Origin: Anaerolineaceae bacterium
GTDB taxonomy: Bacteria; Chloroflexota; Anaerolineae; Anaerolineales; Anaerolineaceae
Direction of reading: 5' to 3'
Length of the DNA: 64,000 bases
Assembly (NCBI GenBank): GCA_030653365.1
Contig: JAURZL010000014.1
Location: forward strand, 62,001 to 126,000
Under the pieces are notes generated by a model that searched no databases, was not told the origin of the DNA, and saw nothing but the letters and a program-made list of their open reading frames with translations. Position numbers and translations under genes: made by a program. This document shows positions 46,685-57,213 of this stretch, piece after piece (the first letter of the stretch is position 1; every line of letters begins with the position of its first letter).

Positions 46685-47818
46685 ATGACTGCGATTGTTC
46701 AAAAAAGCAAACCTTCTTTTGGTCCTGGGACGATTGTCCTGGCGGGTCTATCAGTCTTTGGGTTTGCCCTGATGATCATCCGCTGGGTGACCGGGCTGGG
46801 TGCCACCACCGCCATGATCGATGGGAGAGGGTGGGGTATCTGGATTGGTTTTGATGTCCTCTGCGGAATCGCTCTGGCTGCCGGCGCATTCAGCGTGGCT
46901 GCCACCGTATATATCTTCCAGCTCAAGGAGTTTTACCCGATTCTGCGGCCGACGGTGCTGACCGGGTTCATCGGTTACGGACTGGCTGCCCTGTCAATCT
47001 CAATCGACCTTGGTTTTCCGCACCGCATCTGGCACTTGTTGGTCTATTGGAATGTCCACTCACCTCTCTTTGAAGTTGGTTGGTGTGTGATGACCTACCT
47101 GACCGTTCTGGGATTGGAGATTTCTCCGATTGTCTTTGAAAAATACAACCTTAAAGCACCTTTGAAGTTGATCCGATCAATTACCATTCCACTGGTCATT
47201 CTGGGTGTCGTTCTTTCAACTATGCATCAATCCTCACTGGGTACGCTGTTTCTGCCGATGTTATCGAGGGTCAATCCCTTGTGGTATTCAGCCATCATGC
47301 CAATCCTCTTCTTTATCTCTGCTGTTGCTGCCGGTTTATCCATGGTGATTATAGAAGCAACCTTGAGCTCTGCCGGATTAAACCACCGACTGGAAGTTGG
47401 ACTGCTGGGAAAACTTGCCAAAGCGATCCCCTATGTGCTGGGATTGTATCTGGCCTTACGGGTGGTTGATATGCTGGTTGCCGGTGACCTGCGTTATATG
47501 TTCACCGGAGACTTGTACAGTCTTCTGTTTTGGGCTGAGTTAATTCTGGGTGTGATTGTGCCAATCATCCTGTTCTCGCTGCCTGCCACCAGGAAGAATC
47601 GCTATCGGATGTTCTGGACGGCTATCCTTGTCGTTTTTGGCCTGATCTTTAACCGCATCAATATCAGTTTGATTGGGTTTGATGGCGCTCCCTATTGGCC
47701 AACCTGGCAGGAGTTGTTCATTTCGATTGGCATGGTCTCGATCGGTGCTCTTGTTTTTGTGCTGGCAACCCGTTACCTGGCTGTATTTTCAAGCCACCAC
47801 CCGGAGAAAACAGAATAA
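46685..47818 (+). CDS. HybB/NrfD-family quinone-reactive membrane subunit
   Basis: A 377-aa protein started at the ATG at 46685, with AAGGAGGA upstream. It has about ten membrane helices. TMHQSSLGTL, the stretch WGIWIGFDVLCGI and PTWQELFISIGMVSIG closely match E. coli HybB, the quinone-interacting subunit of hydrogenase-2, rather than the cytochrome b (FdnI) of formate dehydrogenase-N. No heme-ligand pattern of FdnI was seen. It should pass electrons from the iron-sulfur subunits to menaquinone, with a possible role in proton movement. Confidence 0.88.
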   Translation: MTAIVQKSKPSFGPGTIVLAGLSVFGFALMIIRWVTGLGATTAMIDGRGWGIWIGFDVLCGIALAAGAFSVAATVYIFQLKEFYPILRPTVLTGFIGYGLAALSISIDLGFPHRIWHLLVYWNVHSPLFEVGWCVMTYLTVLGLEISPIVFEKYNLKAPLKLIRSITIPLVILGVVLSTMHQSSLGTLFLPMLSRVNPLWYSAIMPILFFISAVAAGLSMVIIEATLSSAGLNHRLEVGLLGKLAKAIPYVLGLYLALRVVDMLVAGDLRYMFTGDLYSLLFWAELILGVIVPIILFSLPATRKNRYRMFWTAILVVFGLIFNRINISLIGFDGAPYWPTWQELFISIGMVSIGALVFVLATRYLAVFSSHHPEKTE

Positions 47819-47939
47819 GGCTTGAATTATCCATAAATCAAAATTTCATCTACAATGGTGAATGGACTTCTTCACAGTTTGGTATAAATCATAACAGTCA
47901 TTCACCATTTTCCTTCCTAAGAGTCAGGAGTATAGCTAC

Positions 47940-48737
47940 ATGCAACAAACCTTTCGGCAAAAGGCAATTCTTCAGCTTGAAGAAGCGAAGAAAAAAGAGC
48001 TTGCTTTGAGTTCCTACTATCAGCTGTACCAGGACCTATTACAAATTCAAGAAGAGGTGGCTGGCAATATTTCGACCAGTCTGGACCTGGTGGATGAGAG
48101 CGTGATGAACGATCGCCTGCATTCCGGAAAACCACAGCTGTCCTTTGAGCATCTTCCTATTGATCCACATTTATTTGCAAACCAGGTACATAGAATCATG
48201 ACTCTGCTGCTTGCTTATCAGGGGGATGAGGTTGAGATCCCAGTATTAAAGGAAGATGAACTTATCGAAAAAGCACACCAGTGTTTTCAGGAAACCCAAT
48301 CCATGGAAAAAGGCGATCTATTGCAGCTGGCAATCGAGCAGGCGCTGATGCCTTATCTGGAACACGCCGCCAGGCAGGTCATGCCGCATCTGGACACCAA
48401 AAAGTGGCTGCGAGGTAACTGTCCGTGTTGTGGTGCCGAATCAAATTTTTCTTATCTGGAAGCTGAGGGAACACGAATCCTGGTTTGTTCACGGTGCCGT
48501 TATCAGTGGCGTTACCGGCGTACCGGTTGCCCATATTGCAACAACATCGATCCCAAAACATTGCGTTTTTACCCGGCCGGAGAGAAAAAATCTCATCGGT
48601 TGTATGTGTGTGATCATTGTAAACGGTACCTCAAGGCTGTTGATCAACGTGTTGCCGGAACTGCAGTCGATCTGATTGCCGAACCGATCCTGACCTGGTC
48701 ACTGGATAGGGCTGCCCGAGAGAAAGGGTACCAGTAG
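47940..48737 (+). CDS. fdhE: Formate dehydrogenase maturation protein FdhE
   Basis: A 265-aa cytoplasmic factor needed in E. coli to assemble Tat-exported formate dehydrogenases. The C-terminal half contains the paired cysteine motifs of the family: CPCCGAE, CSRCRYQW, CPYCNN and CDHCKRY, forming rubredoxin-like iron sites. The N-terminal half is helical. AGGAG lies nine bases before the ATG. Placement at the end of the operon supports the selenoprotein assignment of fdnG. FdhD was not found in the window. Confidence 0.9.
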   Translation: MQQTFRQKAILQLEEAKKKELALSSYYQLYQDLLQIQEEVAGNISTSLDLVDESVMNDRLHSGKPQLSFEHLPIDPHLFANQVHRIMTLLLAYQGDEVEIPVLKEDELIEKAHQCFQETQSMEKGDLLQLAIEQALMPYLEHAARQVMPHLDTKKWLRGNCPCCGAESNFSYLEAEGTRILVCSRCRYQWRYRRTGCPYCNNIDPKTLRFYPAGEKKSHRLYVCDHCKRYLKAVDQRVAGTAVDLIAEPILTWSLDRAAREKGYQ

Positions 48738-48904
48738 CCTGATACTGCTTCGAGTTATTGATTAGGTTCAACTTGATTGGGTCAAAAAATGAGGTTAATT
48801 TCATCGAAAGATCAATTGACTACATCAAATCCTTTATAAAACTGGCATTGCCAAACAGAGAAACCACCATGTCAATCAACCAGTTTGGGATATCAGAATC
48901 CATT

Positions 48905-51286
48905 TTACTCATACGCCAGGATATCTCGAATGGTCAAGCGAACCGCATTACGAGCAGGCAGCAAGCAGGCGATGGTGGAGAGAACAAGGACAATGACGAG
49001 CCAGATCCACAATCCCTGAAAGGAAAAAATGTAGACGATCGGAACTGTCATCAGCGCCTGACCTAAAGAGTTGTCCAAAAACCGGGTGATAGGAATGGCC
49101 AGCAATGCACTTAACCCACAACTGATCATCCCAATTAATAATCCTTCAACCAATACCAGGCGAAAGATTTCAGCATTGCCAGCACCAATGGAACGTAACA
49201 CACCGATCTCTCGGGTGCGTTCCAGCACATTCATGCCCATTGTGCCCATTAAACCCAACCCACCAACGATAGCTATTAACAATCCCATGGCAACCAACAG
49301 GGATATGAGGATATTGACGACTGAGCGTTGTTGTGCGATGATTTCACTCCCGGTGTGCAAGGTTGCTTCCAATCCCAGGTCACTCAATCGAGACTGGACA
49401 GTTTGCATTATTTCTTCCTGTCGTTCCAGGGAATGTAAATCCGTCACAAGTTTTAACTCATTTGCCTGAGAAGCATCTCCGCCGATAAGGGCCAGTCCTT
49501 CGGGGGTGATGTAGGTTAATGGAGCTGGGTAGGTTCCGGCCATGCGAAAGATGCCCACCACCTGGAATTGCGTGTCTTTTTCATTCCATCGCAGCTGAAT
49601 AGTATCCCCAATTTTTATTTCAGGTCGAAGATTAATAAAGTGATTGGAGACTACAATAGCATCTTTATCGCCTACCTGGAGCCAACGCCCGTCGATGATG
49701 GTGGGATCGATCAGCTCGGTATCCACTGGTGGTATGTATAGGGCGATCAGATCTGTATTTTTTTCATCCGGCCGCACAACATTGGCATTGAAAGAAGTCC
49801 AAGTTTCAATAGAAGTTATCCCAGGAATATCGGAAACTGCTGCATGTAATTCAACAACCGGATAATTTTTGGCAAACGTGGCATTCACATCACTTTGAAA
49901 ATATGAAAAAGATTGATCCACTTCCGAGTACATGGATTCCCTAACACCCAGCATGGCAACGAAGATAGCACCACCCAGAATTAATGTGGCAAGCGTTAAA
50001 AAGAGACGGGCTTTCCTTCGAAAGGTGTTGCGAATGGAGAGGAGTAAAGGACGAGGCAGCCATGCAATTTTGTTCAGAATCCAATCCACCAGATCGGGTT
50101 TTCCATTGGAATTCAATCCATAACTGGTTATTGCTTCACGGACGGTACTTTTCGCTCCTCCAACAACCGGAACCAGTGCTCCCATAATCGGAACAAATAG
50201 ACCAATCATGAGTTGTAAAAGAATGGATTCGTTAGGCACAGTAAAGGTAGAAGGGTTCGCATTCAGCATGCCTACCAACCAGCGGGTTAATCCATAGGAT
50301 GCTAATGAGCTGAGCGGAACGGCGATGAGTAATGCAATCAACCCATAAGCAATTACCAATCCCAAATAAACACCCACCACCTGGCCAAAGGTAGCACCAA
50401 TCGCTTTCATAACACCAATATATTTAATCTGTTGGCTTATTAATGCCGAAATGGTATTGGTCACCAGAAATGTGCTCAATAGAACGATCAACATGCTTAA
50501 AGCACTTAAAAGCGCCATAATCGTGTCAACTGTAGCCTGCGCTGGAGGTTGTCCGGGACGATTGACATTAACATTAAAGACGGTGACTCCATTATCTGTG
50601 ACTACTTTTGCAACTTTTTCAGACATCTGACGAACATAATCAGCATTTGTATGCGAACCGGATGTCACCAGATTGACAAAGTTGTTCTGATCCGAACCGC
50701 CAAGCTTTGCCATTTCAGCTGGTACGACAAACCCACTGGTTCTACTATTGAAATTAAATGGATTTGCATGAACATCATGAACGGTTCCGGCCAATTTGAG
50801 GGAAACAACCTTTCCATCGTTTAGTGTCAGGTTCACCATATCACCTGTTTTTAACCCCAATCCAGATGCTCCCTGGCGTTCCAGATAGATTTCACCTTCG
50901 TTGAGGGAAGCTGAGCCAGATTCTAAAACGATTGTGTCAACTTGAATCGAATCAATCGAATCGATACTATTCAAATTGATTTCAAACAACTTGTCACTAC
51001 TGGATGCGATTTTTACCCAGAGATTATAGCTGGCATCAACACTCTCGACTTCAGGAAGACCTCGCAATTCATCCAGCAAATTGTCGCCAAAATCCTGGGT
51101 GTAAAGGCGAGCAGTGTGTGGATTGGTGGAAAAGTAATCCAATTCCATATCATGTTTGACAATCACCTTCGCATTGACCATGATCCCGACAGCAAAAATT
51201 CCAACTGCAATAGAAAGCGCCACGAGGATCGAACGGGCTTTATTTACCCATAAATCACTAATGATTTTCTTAAAAATTGCAGACAT
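48905..51286 (-). CDS. ABC transporter permease with two FtsX units
   Basis: A 793-aa membrane protein. It has an N-terminal helix, a periplasmic (MacB-PCD-like) domain, and three helices of FtsX type (LSMLIVLLSTFLVTNTIS, VVGVYLGLVIAYGLIALL). The same order then repeats (STFRRKARLFLTLATLILGG..., LGLMGTMGMNVLERTREIGVLRSIG). This two-unit form is typical of LolCDE/MacB-related export or lipoprotein-handling systems. It starts 3 nt after the ATPase stop, so they form one transporter. Confidence 0.9.
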   Translation of the reverse strand: MSAIFKKIISDLWVNKARSILVALSIAVGIFAVGIMVNAKVIVKHDMELDYFSTNPHTARLYTQDFGDNLLDELRGLPEVESVDASYNLWVKIASSSDKLFEINLNSIDSIDSIQVDTIVLESGSASLNEGEIYLERQGASGLGLKTGDMVNLTLNDGKVVSLKLAGTVHDVHANPFNFNSRTSGFVVPAEMAKLGGSDQNNFVNLVTSGSHTNADYVRQMSEKVAKVVTDNGVTVFNVNVNRPGQPPAQATVDTIMALLSALSMLIVLLSTFLVTNTISALISQQIKYIGVMKAIGATFGQVVGVYLGLVIAYGLIALLIAVPLSSLASYGLTRWLVGMLNANPSTFTVPNESILLQLMIGLFVPIMGALVPVVGGAKSTVREAITSYGLNSNGKPDLVDWILNKIAWLPRPLLLSIRNTFRRKARLFLTLATLILGGAIFVAMLGVRESMYSEVDQSFSYFQSDVNATFAKNYPVVELHAAVSDIPGITSIETWTSFNANVVRPDEKNTDLIALYIPPVDTELIDPTIIDGRWLQVGDKDAIVVSNHFINLRPEIKIGDTIQLRWNEKDTQFQVVGIFRMAGTYPAPLTYITPEGLALIGGDASQANELKLVTDLHSLERQEEIMQTVQSRLSDLGLEATLHTGSEIIAQQRSVVNILISLLVAMGLLIAIVGGLGLMGTMGMNVLERTREIGVLRSIGAGNAEIFRLVLVEGLLIGMISCGLSALLAIPITRFLDNSLGQALMTVPIVYIFSFQGLWIWLVIVLVLSTIACLLPARNAVRLTIRDILAYE

Positions 51287-51289
51287 TGG

Positions 51290-52426
51290 TTACTCCTTTG
51301 CTTCACTGATCGATCGGTTCTCTGCCAAGCGCTCGGAAACCACATTTTGAATGACTGTTTTAAATTCAGGCGATTCAATAATCAATTTCTGGAATAGGTC
51401 ACGATCAAGGGTCAATGCGTGTACTGGAGCATCCGGAATTGCCCGGACGGTGGCGATCGTGCGTTGATTGGTAAACAGAGAAATCTCTCCGAAGTATTGA
51501 CCAGGCCCCATGCGGTCAACAATGACATCGAGTCCATTCGGTCGTCGCAGTGATACTTCTACCATTCCCTCCGTGACAATATAAAAAAGTTTATCCTCAG
51601 AGTTTTTATGGATAATCGTTTCACCTGCAGCAAAATTGACTTTCTTCGCTTTTCGGCTGACTTCAAGCATTAATGTGGGCGATAAAACCGGTAGCGCTTT
51701 TGCCACGTATTCATTTACGACCTCGCCGTCAGCAATAATAACAGTGCGTTCCACTCTACGAGCTAGACCACTATCATGAGTTACCATAACAACCGTCTTG
51801 CCTTCATCAGCCAGCTTTTTGAATAGACTGAAAACCGCATCTGCTGTTTTTGAATCCAAATTTCCTGTCGGTTCATCTGCAATAATGATCGGAGGATCAT
51901 TCGCCAATGCTCGCGCAATCGCAACCCGTTGTTGCTGACCGCCAGAGAGAGCAGAAGGCAATTTATGGGCATGTTCGGCCATGTCGACCATTTCCAACAA
52001 TTTCATCGCTCTTGTATGCCGTTCTCTCGAAGGGAATGTATTACAAAAATCCATCGGTAAGCGAACATTATCCAGAATGGAAAGGTTTGGGAGCAATTGG
52101 AAGAATTGAAACACGATGCCAAGATTTCTTCCACGCCATCCTGCCATCTGATTTTCATTAAGGGTATGTACTTGGGTATCGCCGACCAACACTTCCCCAA
52201 CTGACGGATGATCGATACCGGTGATCATATTGATCAACGTCGATTTTCCACTGCCCGATCTGCCGATAATACCAACAAATTCACCGCGATTAATTTTTAA
52301 GTCAACTGTTTTCAGAGCACGAAAATTACCAGCAGTACTTTGAAAGGTTTTTTCCACCTTGTGGAGTTCAATCAGGGTTTCACATGGTTTTATTTTGGGT
52401 TGACTTGCTAACTGAATTGGGTACAT
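51290..52426 (-). CDS. ABC ATPase (LolD/MacB type) fused to a cyclic nucleotide-binding domain
   Basis: A 378-aa protein started at the ATG at 52426, with GAAGGAGA upstream. The N-terminal ATPase has Walker [10 protein letters not shown] (K61), signature [17 protein letters not shown], Walker [14 protein letters not shown] and the switch His in VTHDSG. From about residue 260 a cyclic nucleotide-binding/Crp-like domain follows: [34 protein letters not shown] with the PBC-like element, then RTIATVRAI. The usual Arg of the cAMP pocket appears in the NQRTIATV region. So a signalling nucleotide may control transport. The partner permease follows directly. Confidence 0.9.
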   Translation of the reverse strand: MYPIQLASQPKIKPCETLIELHKVEKTFQSTAGNFRALKTVDLKINRGEFVGIIGRSGSGKSTLINMITGIDHPSVGEVLVGDTQVHTLNENQMAGWRGRNLGIVFQFFQLLPNLSILDNVRLPMDFCNTFPSRERHTRAMKLLEMVDMAEHAHKLPSALSGGQQQRVAIARALANDPPIIIADEPTGNLDSKTADAVFSLFKKLADEGKTVVMVTHDSGLARRVERTVIIADGEVVNEYVAKALPVLSPTLMLEVSRKAKKVNFAAGETIIHKNSEDKLFYIVTEGMVEVSLRRPNGLDVIVDRMGPGQYFGEISLFTNQRTIATVRAIPDAPVHALTLDRDLFQKLIIESPEFKTVIQNVVSERLAENRSISEAKE

Positions 52427-52458
52427 TTTATTCTCCTTCACTGCTTTAATTTATAAAA

Positions 52459-52698
52459 TTATTTGAATTTGATTTCAGACAATTGGATATTAGTTTTTTC
52501 TTCCTGGCAGGTTAATGAAATTAATGTGATTCCCAGGCTGCTCAGACGCGAAACCATCCCATAAACTGCTGATTTATCAGGAAGATTTCCCATCAGAACT
52601 GTATCACCTGAGGGATCAAGACAGATTTCCATATCGTCGAACCAATCCGCCCAGCTTGGATCCAATAATCCTTTAACTTGTATTTTTGTGTAAATCAT
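52459..52698 (-). CDS. Small conserved protein of unknown function
   Basis: A 79-aa protein with IQVKGLLDPSWADWFDDM and LMGNLPDKSAVYGMVSRLSSLGITLISL. I recall similar short proteins in Chloroflexota next to sigma factors or regulators, without an assigned role. It lies between the ECF sigma factor (19-nt gap) and the ABC ATPase (32-nt gap) and is probably cotranscribed with them. Confidence 0.7.
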   Translation of the reverse strand: MIYTKIQVKGLLDPSWADWFDDMEICLDPSGDTVLMGNLPDKSAVYGMVSRLSSLGITLISLTCQEEKTNIQLSEIKFK

Positions 52699-52717
52699 TT
52701 TTTTCTTTGCACCTTTT

Positions 52718-53314
52718 CTAAATGCCCAAAGGAAGGTAGTTCCTTCTTTCTACCTGAGTAGAATATTGGTTTTGATTTTTCCATGCTACTGAAAGTTTCT
52801 TTCTGGCATAATGTAAGCGACTTTTCACTGCATTTTTTGAAATATTCAGAACCTGACCAATCTCTTCCTCAGAACATTCATGCCAATACCGTAAAATTAT
52901 CGAAGCTTGATCCAATGGCTTAAGTCCATTGAGTAACTCCTGTACTTGTTTTTGCTGTTCTTTCTGCAAGGTCATCGATTCTGGATTTGGTATTTTAGAG
53001 TCCGGTACTATTTCAGCCAGATAATCTTCCATATCAATCACCGATAGTTTCCTTTTACGAAGTTGATCAATACAATAATGCGCAGCTATGGATAACAACC
53101 ACGTAGGATAAGATCGTTCAGGATTATATTTGTGAATGGATCGAAACGCCCTCCAAAAAGTTTCCTGGGCGGCATCCTCTGCGGCTTCATGATTGCCTAA
53201 CATTCTGTAACACAAGTTAAATACAGGCCTTTGAAAGCTTTCAACAATGATTCCAAATGCTACTCCATCCCCCTCCAGGACTCTTTGCAGAATAACCGGT
53301 TCAATTTCCTTCAT
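52718..53314 (-). CDS. ECF-family RNA polymerase sigma factor
   Basis: A 198-aa protein started at the ATG at 53314 with GGAG eight bases upstream. Region 2 is visible as PVFNLCYRMLGNHEAAEDAAQETFWRAFRS with the -10 recognition part YPTWLLSIAAHYCIDQLRKR. Region 4 is the helix-turn-helix CSEEEIGQVLNISKNAVKSRLHYARKKL. No anti-sigma gene is adjacent, but the small protein and ABC genes downstream suggest it directs its own operon. Confidence 0.92.
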   Translation of the reverse strand: MKEIEPVILQRVLEGDGVAFGIIVESFQRPVFNLCYRMLGNHEAAEDAAQETFWRAFRSIHKYNPERSYPTWLLSIAAHYCIDQLRKRKLSVIDMEDYLAEIVPDSKIPNPESMTLQKEQQKQVQELLNGLKPLDQASIILRYWHECSEEEIGQVLNISKNAVKSRLHYARKKLSVAWKNQNQYSTQVERRNYLPLGI

Positions 53315-53484
53315 ATGTACTCCATTTGACTTAGATACGTTAAGGTACTCGTTCTTCCTTTTCAATACCAGTCTATCGAAAGCAACGAATGAAGTAATGC
53401 GGTAAAAGGATTAATCCATGGATTAATTAATGAGCGTGTAAACGCAACACACTAACCCTGATTGACCTGGTTTAATCTAAATTT

Positions 53485-56319
53485 TTATTTGATTAGGTTA
53501 AGCAGTCGTGCTTTGTTAACCGCCTGCACTCTGCTATGCACCCCAAGTTTTCCAAATATATTCTGTGTATGTGATTTTAACGTGTTGGGAGAAAGATATA
53601 ATCTGGTCGCAATTTCAGCATTCGATAACCCCTGGGCTAACAAAGCCAATACTTCAATTTCACGAATGCTGAGCGGTTCAACCAGACCATCACGGGAATC
53701 TATCAAAGCCTCTTTTGGTTGAATACCATCAAGGTTCACTGGTGAGTTCGCTTGATTTGAGTCGGAATGATCAATTTCTAATATTTTTTGAATATAGTTT
53801 GGTGCCATCCTAAGTTTTTTTGCTTCGATCAGCATTCGGATGAGGATTGGATTCCGGTCGACAATATTAAGGTAACCATTACTTTCTGCATTCGAAAGCG
53901 CGATCTGAAGAGCCTTCCAGGCACGTTCTTTTTGCCCTTGCACATAATAAGCCTGGGCTTGTTGCAGAGAAAGATAGATGACCCGGTGGAATAATTTGTT
54001 CTCGACCGCCACCTTCAACATCGGTTCAACCACACCAAGTGCTTCCGTGGTGTTACAAAGGATGATCTGAATCTGAACCCAGGCAGAATAGACAGCATGA
54101 TCGGATTCATCATTCCAAACCGGTCCAATTCCAGGGATCACTATATCTGGTCCAATTTCCGGAATATTTGAATGAGCCCAGGTTGCCACGGTCCGGCGAA
54201 TGAGGGAATCTTCCTGATTTAATTTTAAATCATAAAGGATTCTGATGGCCTGCGTCCATTTTACAATGTCTGGCCATCGCATTTCCAGCCGTCGTAAACT
54301 ATCATATATCCCCTGAATGTCATCATTGAAATAACATAAACGGGCCAGAGCAAGATAACCCGGTACTTCTTCCCTCGGCATCCATTGCCCTACTTCCAGC
54401 CCACTTCGAAGGAGTTGTTCAGCAAGAGAAAGCTCATTCAATTCAAGATAAGCGCGTCCCAGTGCCTGATCCAAAAGAGCAAGAGCGGGTAGTTCCTGAA
54501 TGGGATTTTCAAAATAAGCTTTATATTCTTTCTTTTTCTGTTGGCAAAAGGCAATTGTCTCTCGAAGTCTTCCCTGGCTTAGAAGTCCATGCGCTCGATG
54601 ATATTCAGCGACAATCGCACCAAAGTAATTGCCACCACTGATTGCCACACCAACCACATGATGAAATTTCTTTTCCGCATCTTCAGCGTCACTACGTGCC
54701 TGGCTGGCATAACAAATATCAAGGAGACTGACCGAGAGCCCGGTAATATCTTCAGGGGGTAACTGATCATACGCTTGTTGACCCAGATCTACCAATACCT
54801 GCGGATTGACTTGTTTTCTTGGTTCAGTTGTCAGAATAAATGATCGTAGTAAGGTAAGCTGTCCGGTAACCCAGGCTAACATGTTCACCGGCTTGGCACC
54901 TGGAACAAGGATGATCTGAGCATCAGGACCAATTTCCGACAGTGTTGATTCAGCCTGTTCAATTCGGATTCTGGCCGCAGGAAAATCATCTTTCTTAAAC
55001 GCAATAATCAATGCCCAACCATGAAAGATACAGAGTGCCTGGCGTTTGCTGATGATTTTTTCCGGGAAATTTCGGCACCAATCGGAAACTGTCCCCACCT
55101 GACTATGAAGGATCGTATTCCAGGCGTGGCGTTCTACTAATTCAGCTGCATAGATCCAATCTTGAGCTTGAAAGGCATGTTCGACAGCCTCCTGAATAAA
55201 TCCATTTAACTCAAACCATTGACTGGCACGAAGATGGTACCCGGGAACCTTTTCCGGTTCGATCTGGCTCAAGGAATGTCGTAATAGATCAGCGAATAGA
55301 TGATGGTACCGAAACCATTGACGTTTATGATCCAATGGAATCAGAAATAGGTTGGATTGCTCAATCTTTTTTAATAGTATTTTGGATTGAATTCTGTCAC
55401 TTTTCGAAATTCCGTCCATCTCCTGCAGAATGAAATCACAGAGGGGTTCGCAAAATCGAGGCAAAATGGAGGTGGCTAATAAAAAGGTCTGGATTTCAGC
55501 GGGTTGGTGTTTAAACACTTCTTCCAACAAATAGTCCAGAATATACAGATCGCTGCCTGTAAAGGATTTGATAAATTTAGCCGGATCAGGATCAGATTTA
55601 ATCGATAGTCCAGCCAATTGTAACCCTGCGACCCATCCCTCGGTGCGATGTTCTAATGCCTGAATATCTCTGCGGGTCAGCTTTGCAATACCCATACCTT
55701 CTTTTAAGAAATCTTCAGCTTCATCAGTGGAAAATTGCAAATCGGACTGGCGAATTTCAACAAATTGTCTGCGAACGCGCAACCTGGCGATAGGAATCGG
55801 TAAATCTTCTCTGGAGATCAGTATTAAATTCATTTGTGAGGGTTGATGCTCGATCAGAAAATTAAATATTCGTAAGATGAGCTGGTCTTTCAATAGATGG
55901 CAGTCATCAATGACCAGCAAAAATGAGATGGACAGAGAAGCGATTTCATTTATTATGTGTGCCATGACATCCATATATACCGCTTCACGGTCTGAGGAGT
56001 CAGCTGTTTGTATCCGTTTGTATTGATCAGTACCTAATGACTCATCGATCTTGTGTAATGCTCCCACCAGATAGCTGAGAAATTGTTTTGGATCATTGTC
56101 GTTGTTATCCAACGAAAGCCAGGAAAAAGGAAGCTTTTGATACTTCAGCCAGGCACTGACCAGGGTTGATTTTCCAAAACCAGCTGGTGCCGTTACCAAA
56201 ACCAGCCGGGAACCCATTTTCAGACTCTCATCAAGTCTTGAATCTAAACGAGGTCGAAATGTTAATCGACCAATTGTCAGAGGATTATGTAATTTCGTTG
56301 AAATTAAAGAATCTAACAC
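53485..56319 (-). CDS. MalT-like LuxR-family ATP-dependent regulator (STAND)
   Basis: A 944-aa signal-transducing ATPase. Walker A is APAGFGKST (K50) and Walker B is [13 protein letters not shown] winged-helix part and a long TPR-like helical region (about 400-870) for inducer or partner binding follow. The C-terminal LuxR helix-turn-helix reads [20 protein letters not shown] and [20 protein letters not shown]. Such proteins oligomerise on binding inducer and ATP. The target genes are unknown; the DUF6855-like gene across the divergent gap is one candidate. A long inverted repeat lies 39 nt upstream of the start. Confidence 0.9.
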   Translation of the reverse strand: MLDSLISTKLHNPLTIGRLTFRPRLDSRLDESLKMGSRLVLVTAPAGFGKSTLVSAWLKYQKLPFSWLSLDNNDNDPKQFLSYLVGALHKIDESLGTDQYKRIQTADSSDREAVYMDVMAHIINEIASLSISFLLVIDDCHLLKDQLILRIFNFLIEHQPSQMNLILISREDLPIPIARLRVRRQFVEIRQSDLQFSTDEAEDFLKEGMGIAKLTRRDIQALEHRTEGWVAGLQLAGLSIKSDPDPAKFIKSFTGSDLYILDYLLEEVFKHQPAEIQTFLLATSILPRFCEPLCDFILQEMDGISKSDRIQSKILLKKIEQSNLFLIPLDHKRQWFRYHHLFADLLRHSLSQIEPEKVPGYHLRASQWFELNGFIQEAVEHAFQAQDWIYAAELVERHAWNTILHSQVGTVSDWCRNFPEKIISKRQALCIFHGWALIIAFKKDDFPAARIRIEQAESTLSEIGPDAQIILVPGAKPVNMLAWVTGQLTLLRSFILTTEPRKQVNPQVLVDLGQQAYDQLPPEDITGLSVSLLDICYASQARSDAEDAEKKFHHVVGVAISGGNYFGAIVAEYHRAHGLLSQGRLRETIAFCQQKKKEYKAYFENPIQELPALALLDQALGRAYLELNELSLAEQLLRSGLEVGQWMPREEVPGYLALARLCYFNDDIQGIYDSLRRLEMRWPDIVKWTQAIRILYDLKLNQEDSLIRRTVATWAHSNIPEIGPDIVIPGIGPVWNDESDHAVYSAWVQIQIILCNTTEALGVVEPMLKVAVENKLFHRVIYLSLQQAQAYYVQGQKERAWKALQIALSNAESNGYLNIVDRNPILIRMLIEAKKLRMAPNYIQKILEIDHSDSNQANSPVNLDGIQPKEALIDSRDGLVEPLSIREIEVLALLAQGLSNAEIATRLYLSPNTLKSHTQNIFGKLGVHSRVQAVNKARLLNLIK

Positions 56320-56357
56320 GAATACCTAATCTTCAATGGAGTTTTGGATGCTTAATA

Positions 56358-56390
56358 TTGATATATTATAGCAATTAAATAATATATCAA
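56358..56390. promoter_or_regulatory. Perfect 12-bp inverted repeat upstream of the MalT-like gene
   Basis: TTGATATATTAT and ATAATATATCAA flank a 9-nt loop, 39 nt upstream of the regulator start. The all-AT arms and lack of a T-run suggest an operator rather than a terminator. Confidence 0.5.
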
Positions 56391-56543
56391 AGTTAAATAA
56401 AACAATTTTCTTAGTAATTTCTTGTCCTTAAAAGTGGAATTTTAAATTTTTTGAATTCCAGATGAAATTACTTTGCCTGGCTGGCGGTCAGCATCAAATC
56501 CTCGTTGATGTGGAAGTAAAAACTCCGAAATATTGACAAAAAA

Positions 56544-56571
56544 TTGATAATCTCCAAAAAAATCTTATACT
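56544..56571 (+). promoter_or_regulatory. Candidate promoter of the DUF6855-like gene
   Basis: TTGATA (56544-56549) and TATACT (56566-56571) with a 16-bp spacer; the start codon is about 100 nt downstream. Confidence 0.45.
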
Positions 56572-56672
56572 GCTGTTAATTCATAACTGGTTAAATTCAC
56601 AATATCGCTTCAAATTTCCCAATCCAGTTAACTAAAAATTTACACTTTTTGTTCAAGATAACAAGGAGAATT

Positions 56673-57080
56673 ATGGTTCAAACAAATCACACAAAAGATA
56701 ACCCCTGGAAACTCAAAACTCCACCAGGAACATCGGAATATACAATGCATATTGGAGAAAAAGATGGAAATCAGGTTCTGGTATGCACAGTTGGAAAAAC
56801 TGTTTTATTGTATGACCTCCGCTGTATAGAAGACCTGCATGTTTTTCTTAAGGCTGCTGGCGACTGGGTTGAATTGGGAGGGGCGGATGAACAAAAAGAG
56901 GCTAAGAAAGGCACTGTTGAAGCCTGGGGACGCTCACCAGACAATCCGATTAGCGGATGGTATGGATTGAAGAAGGGGTTACGAGGCCGGTTCGGGGTTT
57001 ACATCCCACCATTAATGGAAGAACTCGGTTTATGTGAACTGGAACATAACCCGAGAAACAACCGAATGCGCGCGATCTGA
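56673..57080 (+). CDS. DUF6855-like protein
   Basis: A 135-aa protein started at the ATG at 56673, with AAGGAG six bases upstream. It contains PWKLKTPPGTSEYTMHIGE, the stretch YDLRCIEDLHVFLKAAGDW, and GTVEAWGRSPDNPISGWYGL before a C-terminal EHNPRNNRMRAI. These blocks match, from memory, the DUF6855 family, which is strongly conserved but uncharacterised. No signal peptide or membrane helix is present. Confidence 0.75.
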   Translation: MVQTNHTKDNPWKLKTPPGTSEYTMHIGEKDGNQVLVCTVGKTVLLYDLRCIEDLHVFLKAAGDWVELGGADEQKEAKKGTVEAWGRSPDNPISGWYGLKKGLRGRFGVYIPPLMEELGLCELEHNPRNNRMRAI

Positions 57081-57213
57081 CCACTTGCCTGCGTTCTGTT
57101 TCGGATATTCTCAACTGACCTCACCTATGTAAAACTCTATCTAATTAAGTCTGCTCAATGGAACTCTTTGGCTGATAGGAATTTAGACTTATTGAAAAAA
57201 GGTTGAATTGAAA

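Larger units (their letters stand above)
56320..56672. other. Divergent regulatory region
   Basis: This 353-nt AT-rich gap between the MalT-like regulator (minus) and the DUF6855-like gene (plus) holds a 12-bp inverted repeat and a promoter candidate, both listed separately. No gene is supported. Confidence 0.6.

Noticed and set aside
56533..56571. Perfect TTGACA as -35 for the DUF6855-like gene
   Set aside because: The distance to TATACT is 27 bp, too long; TTGATA at 16 bp fits better.
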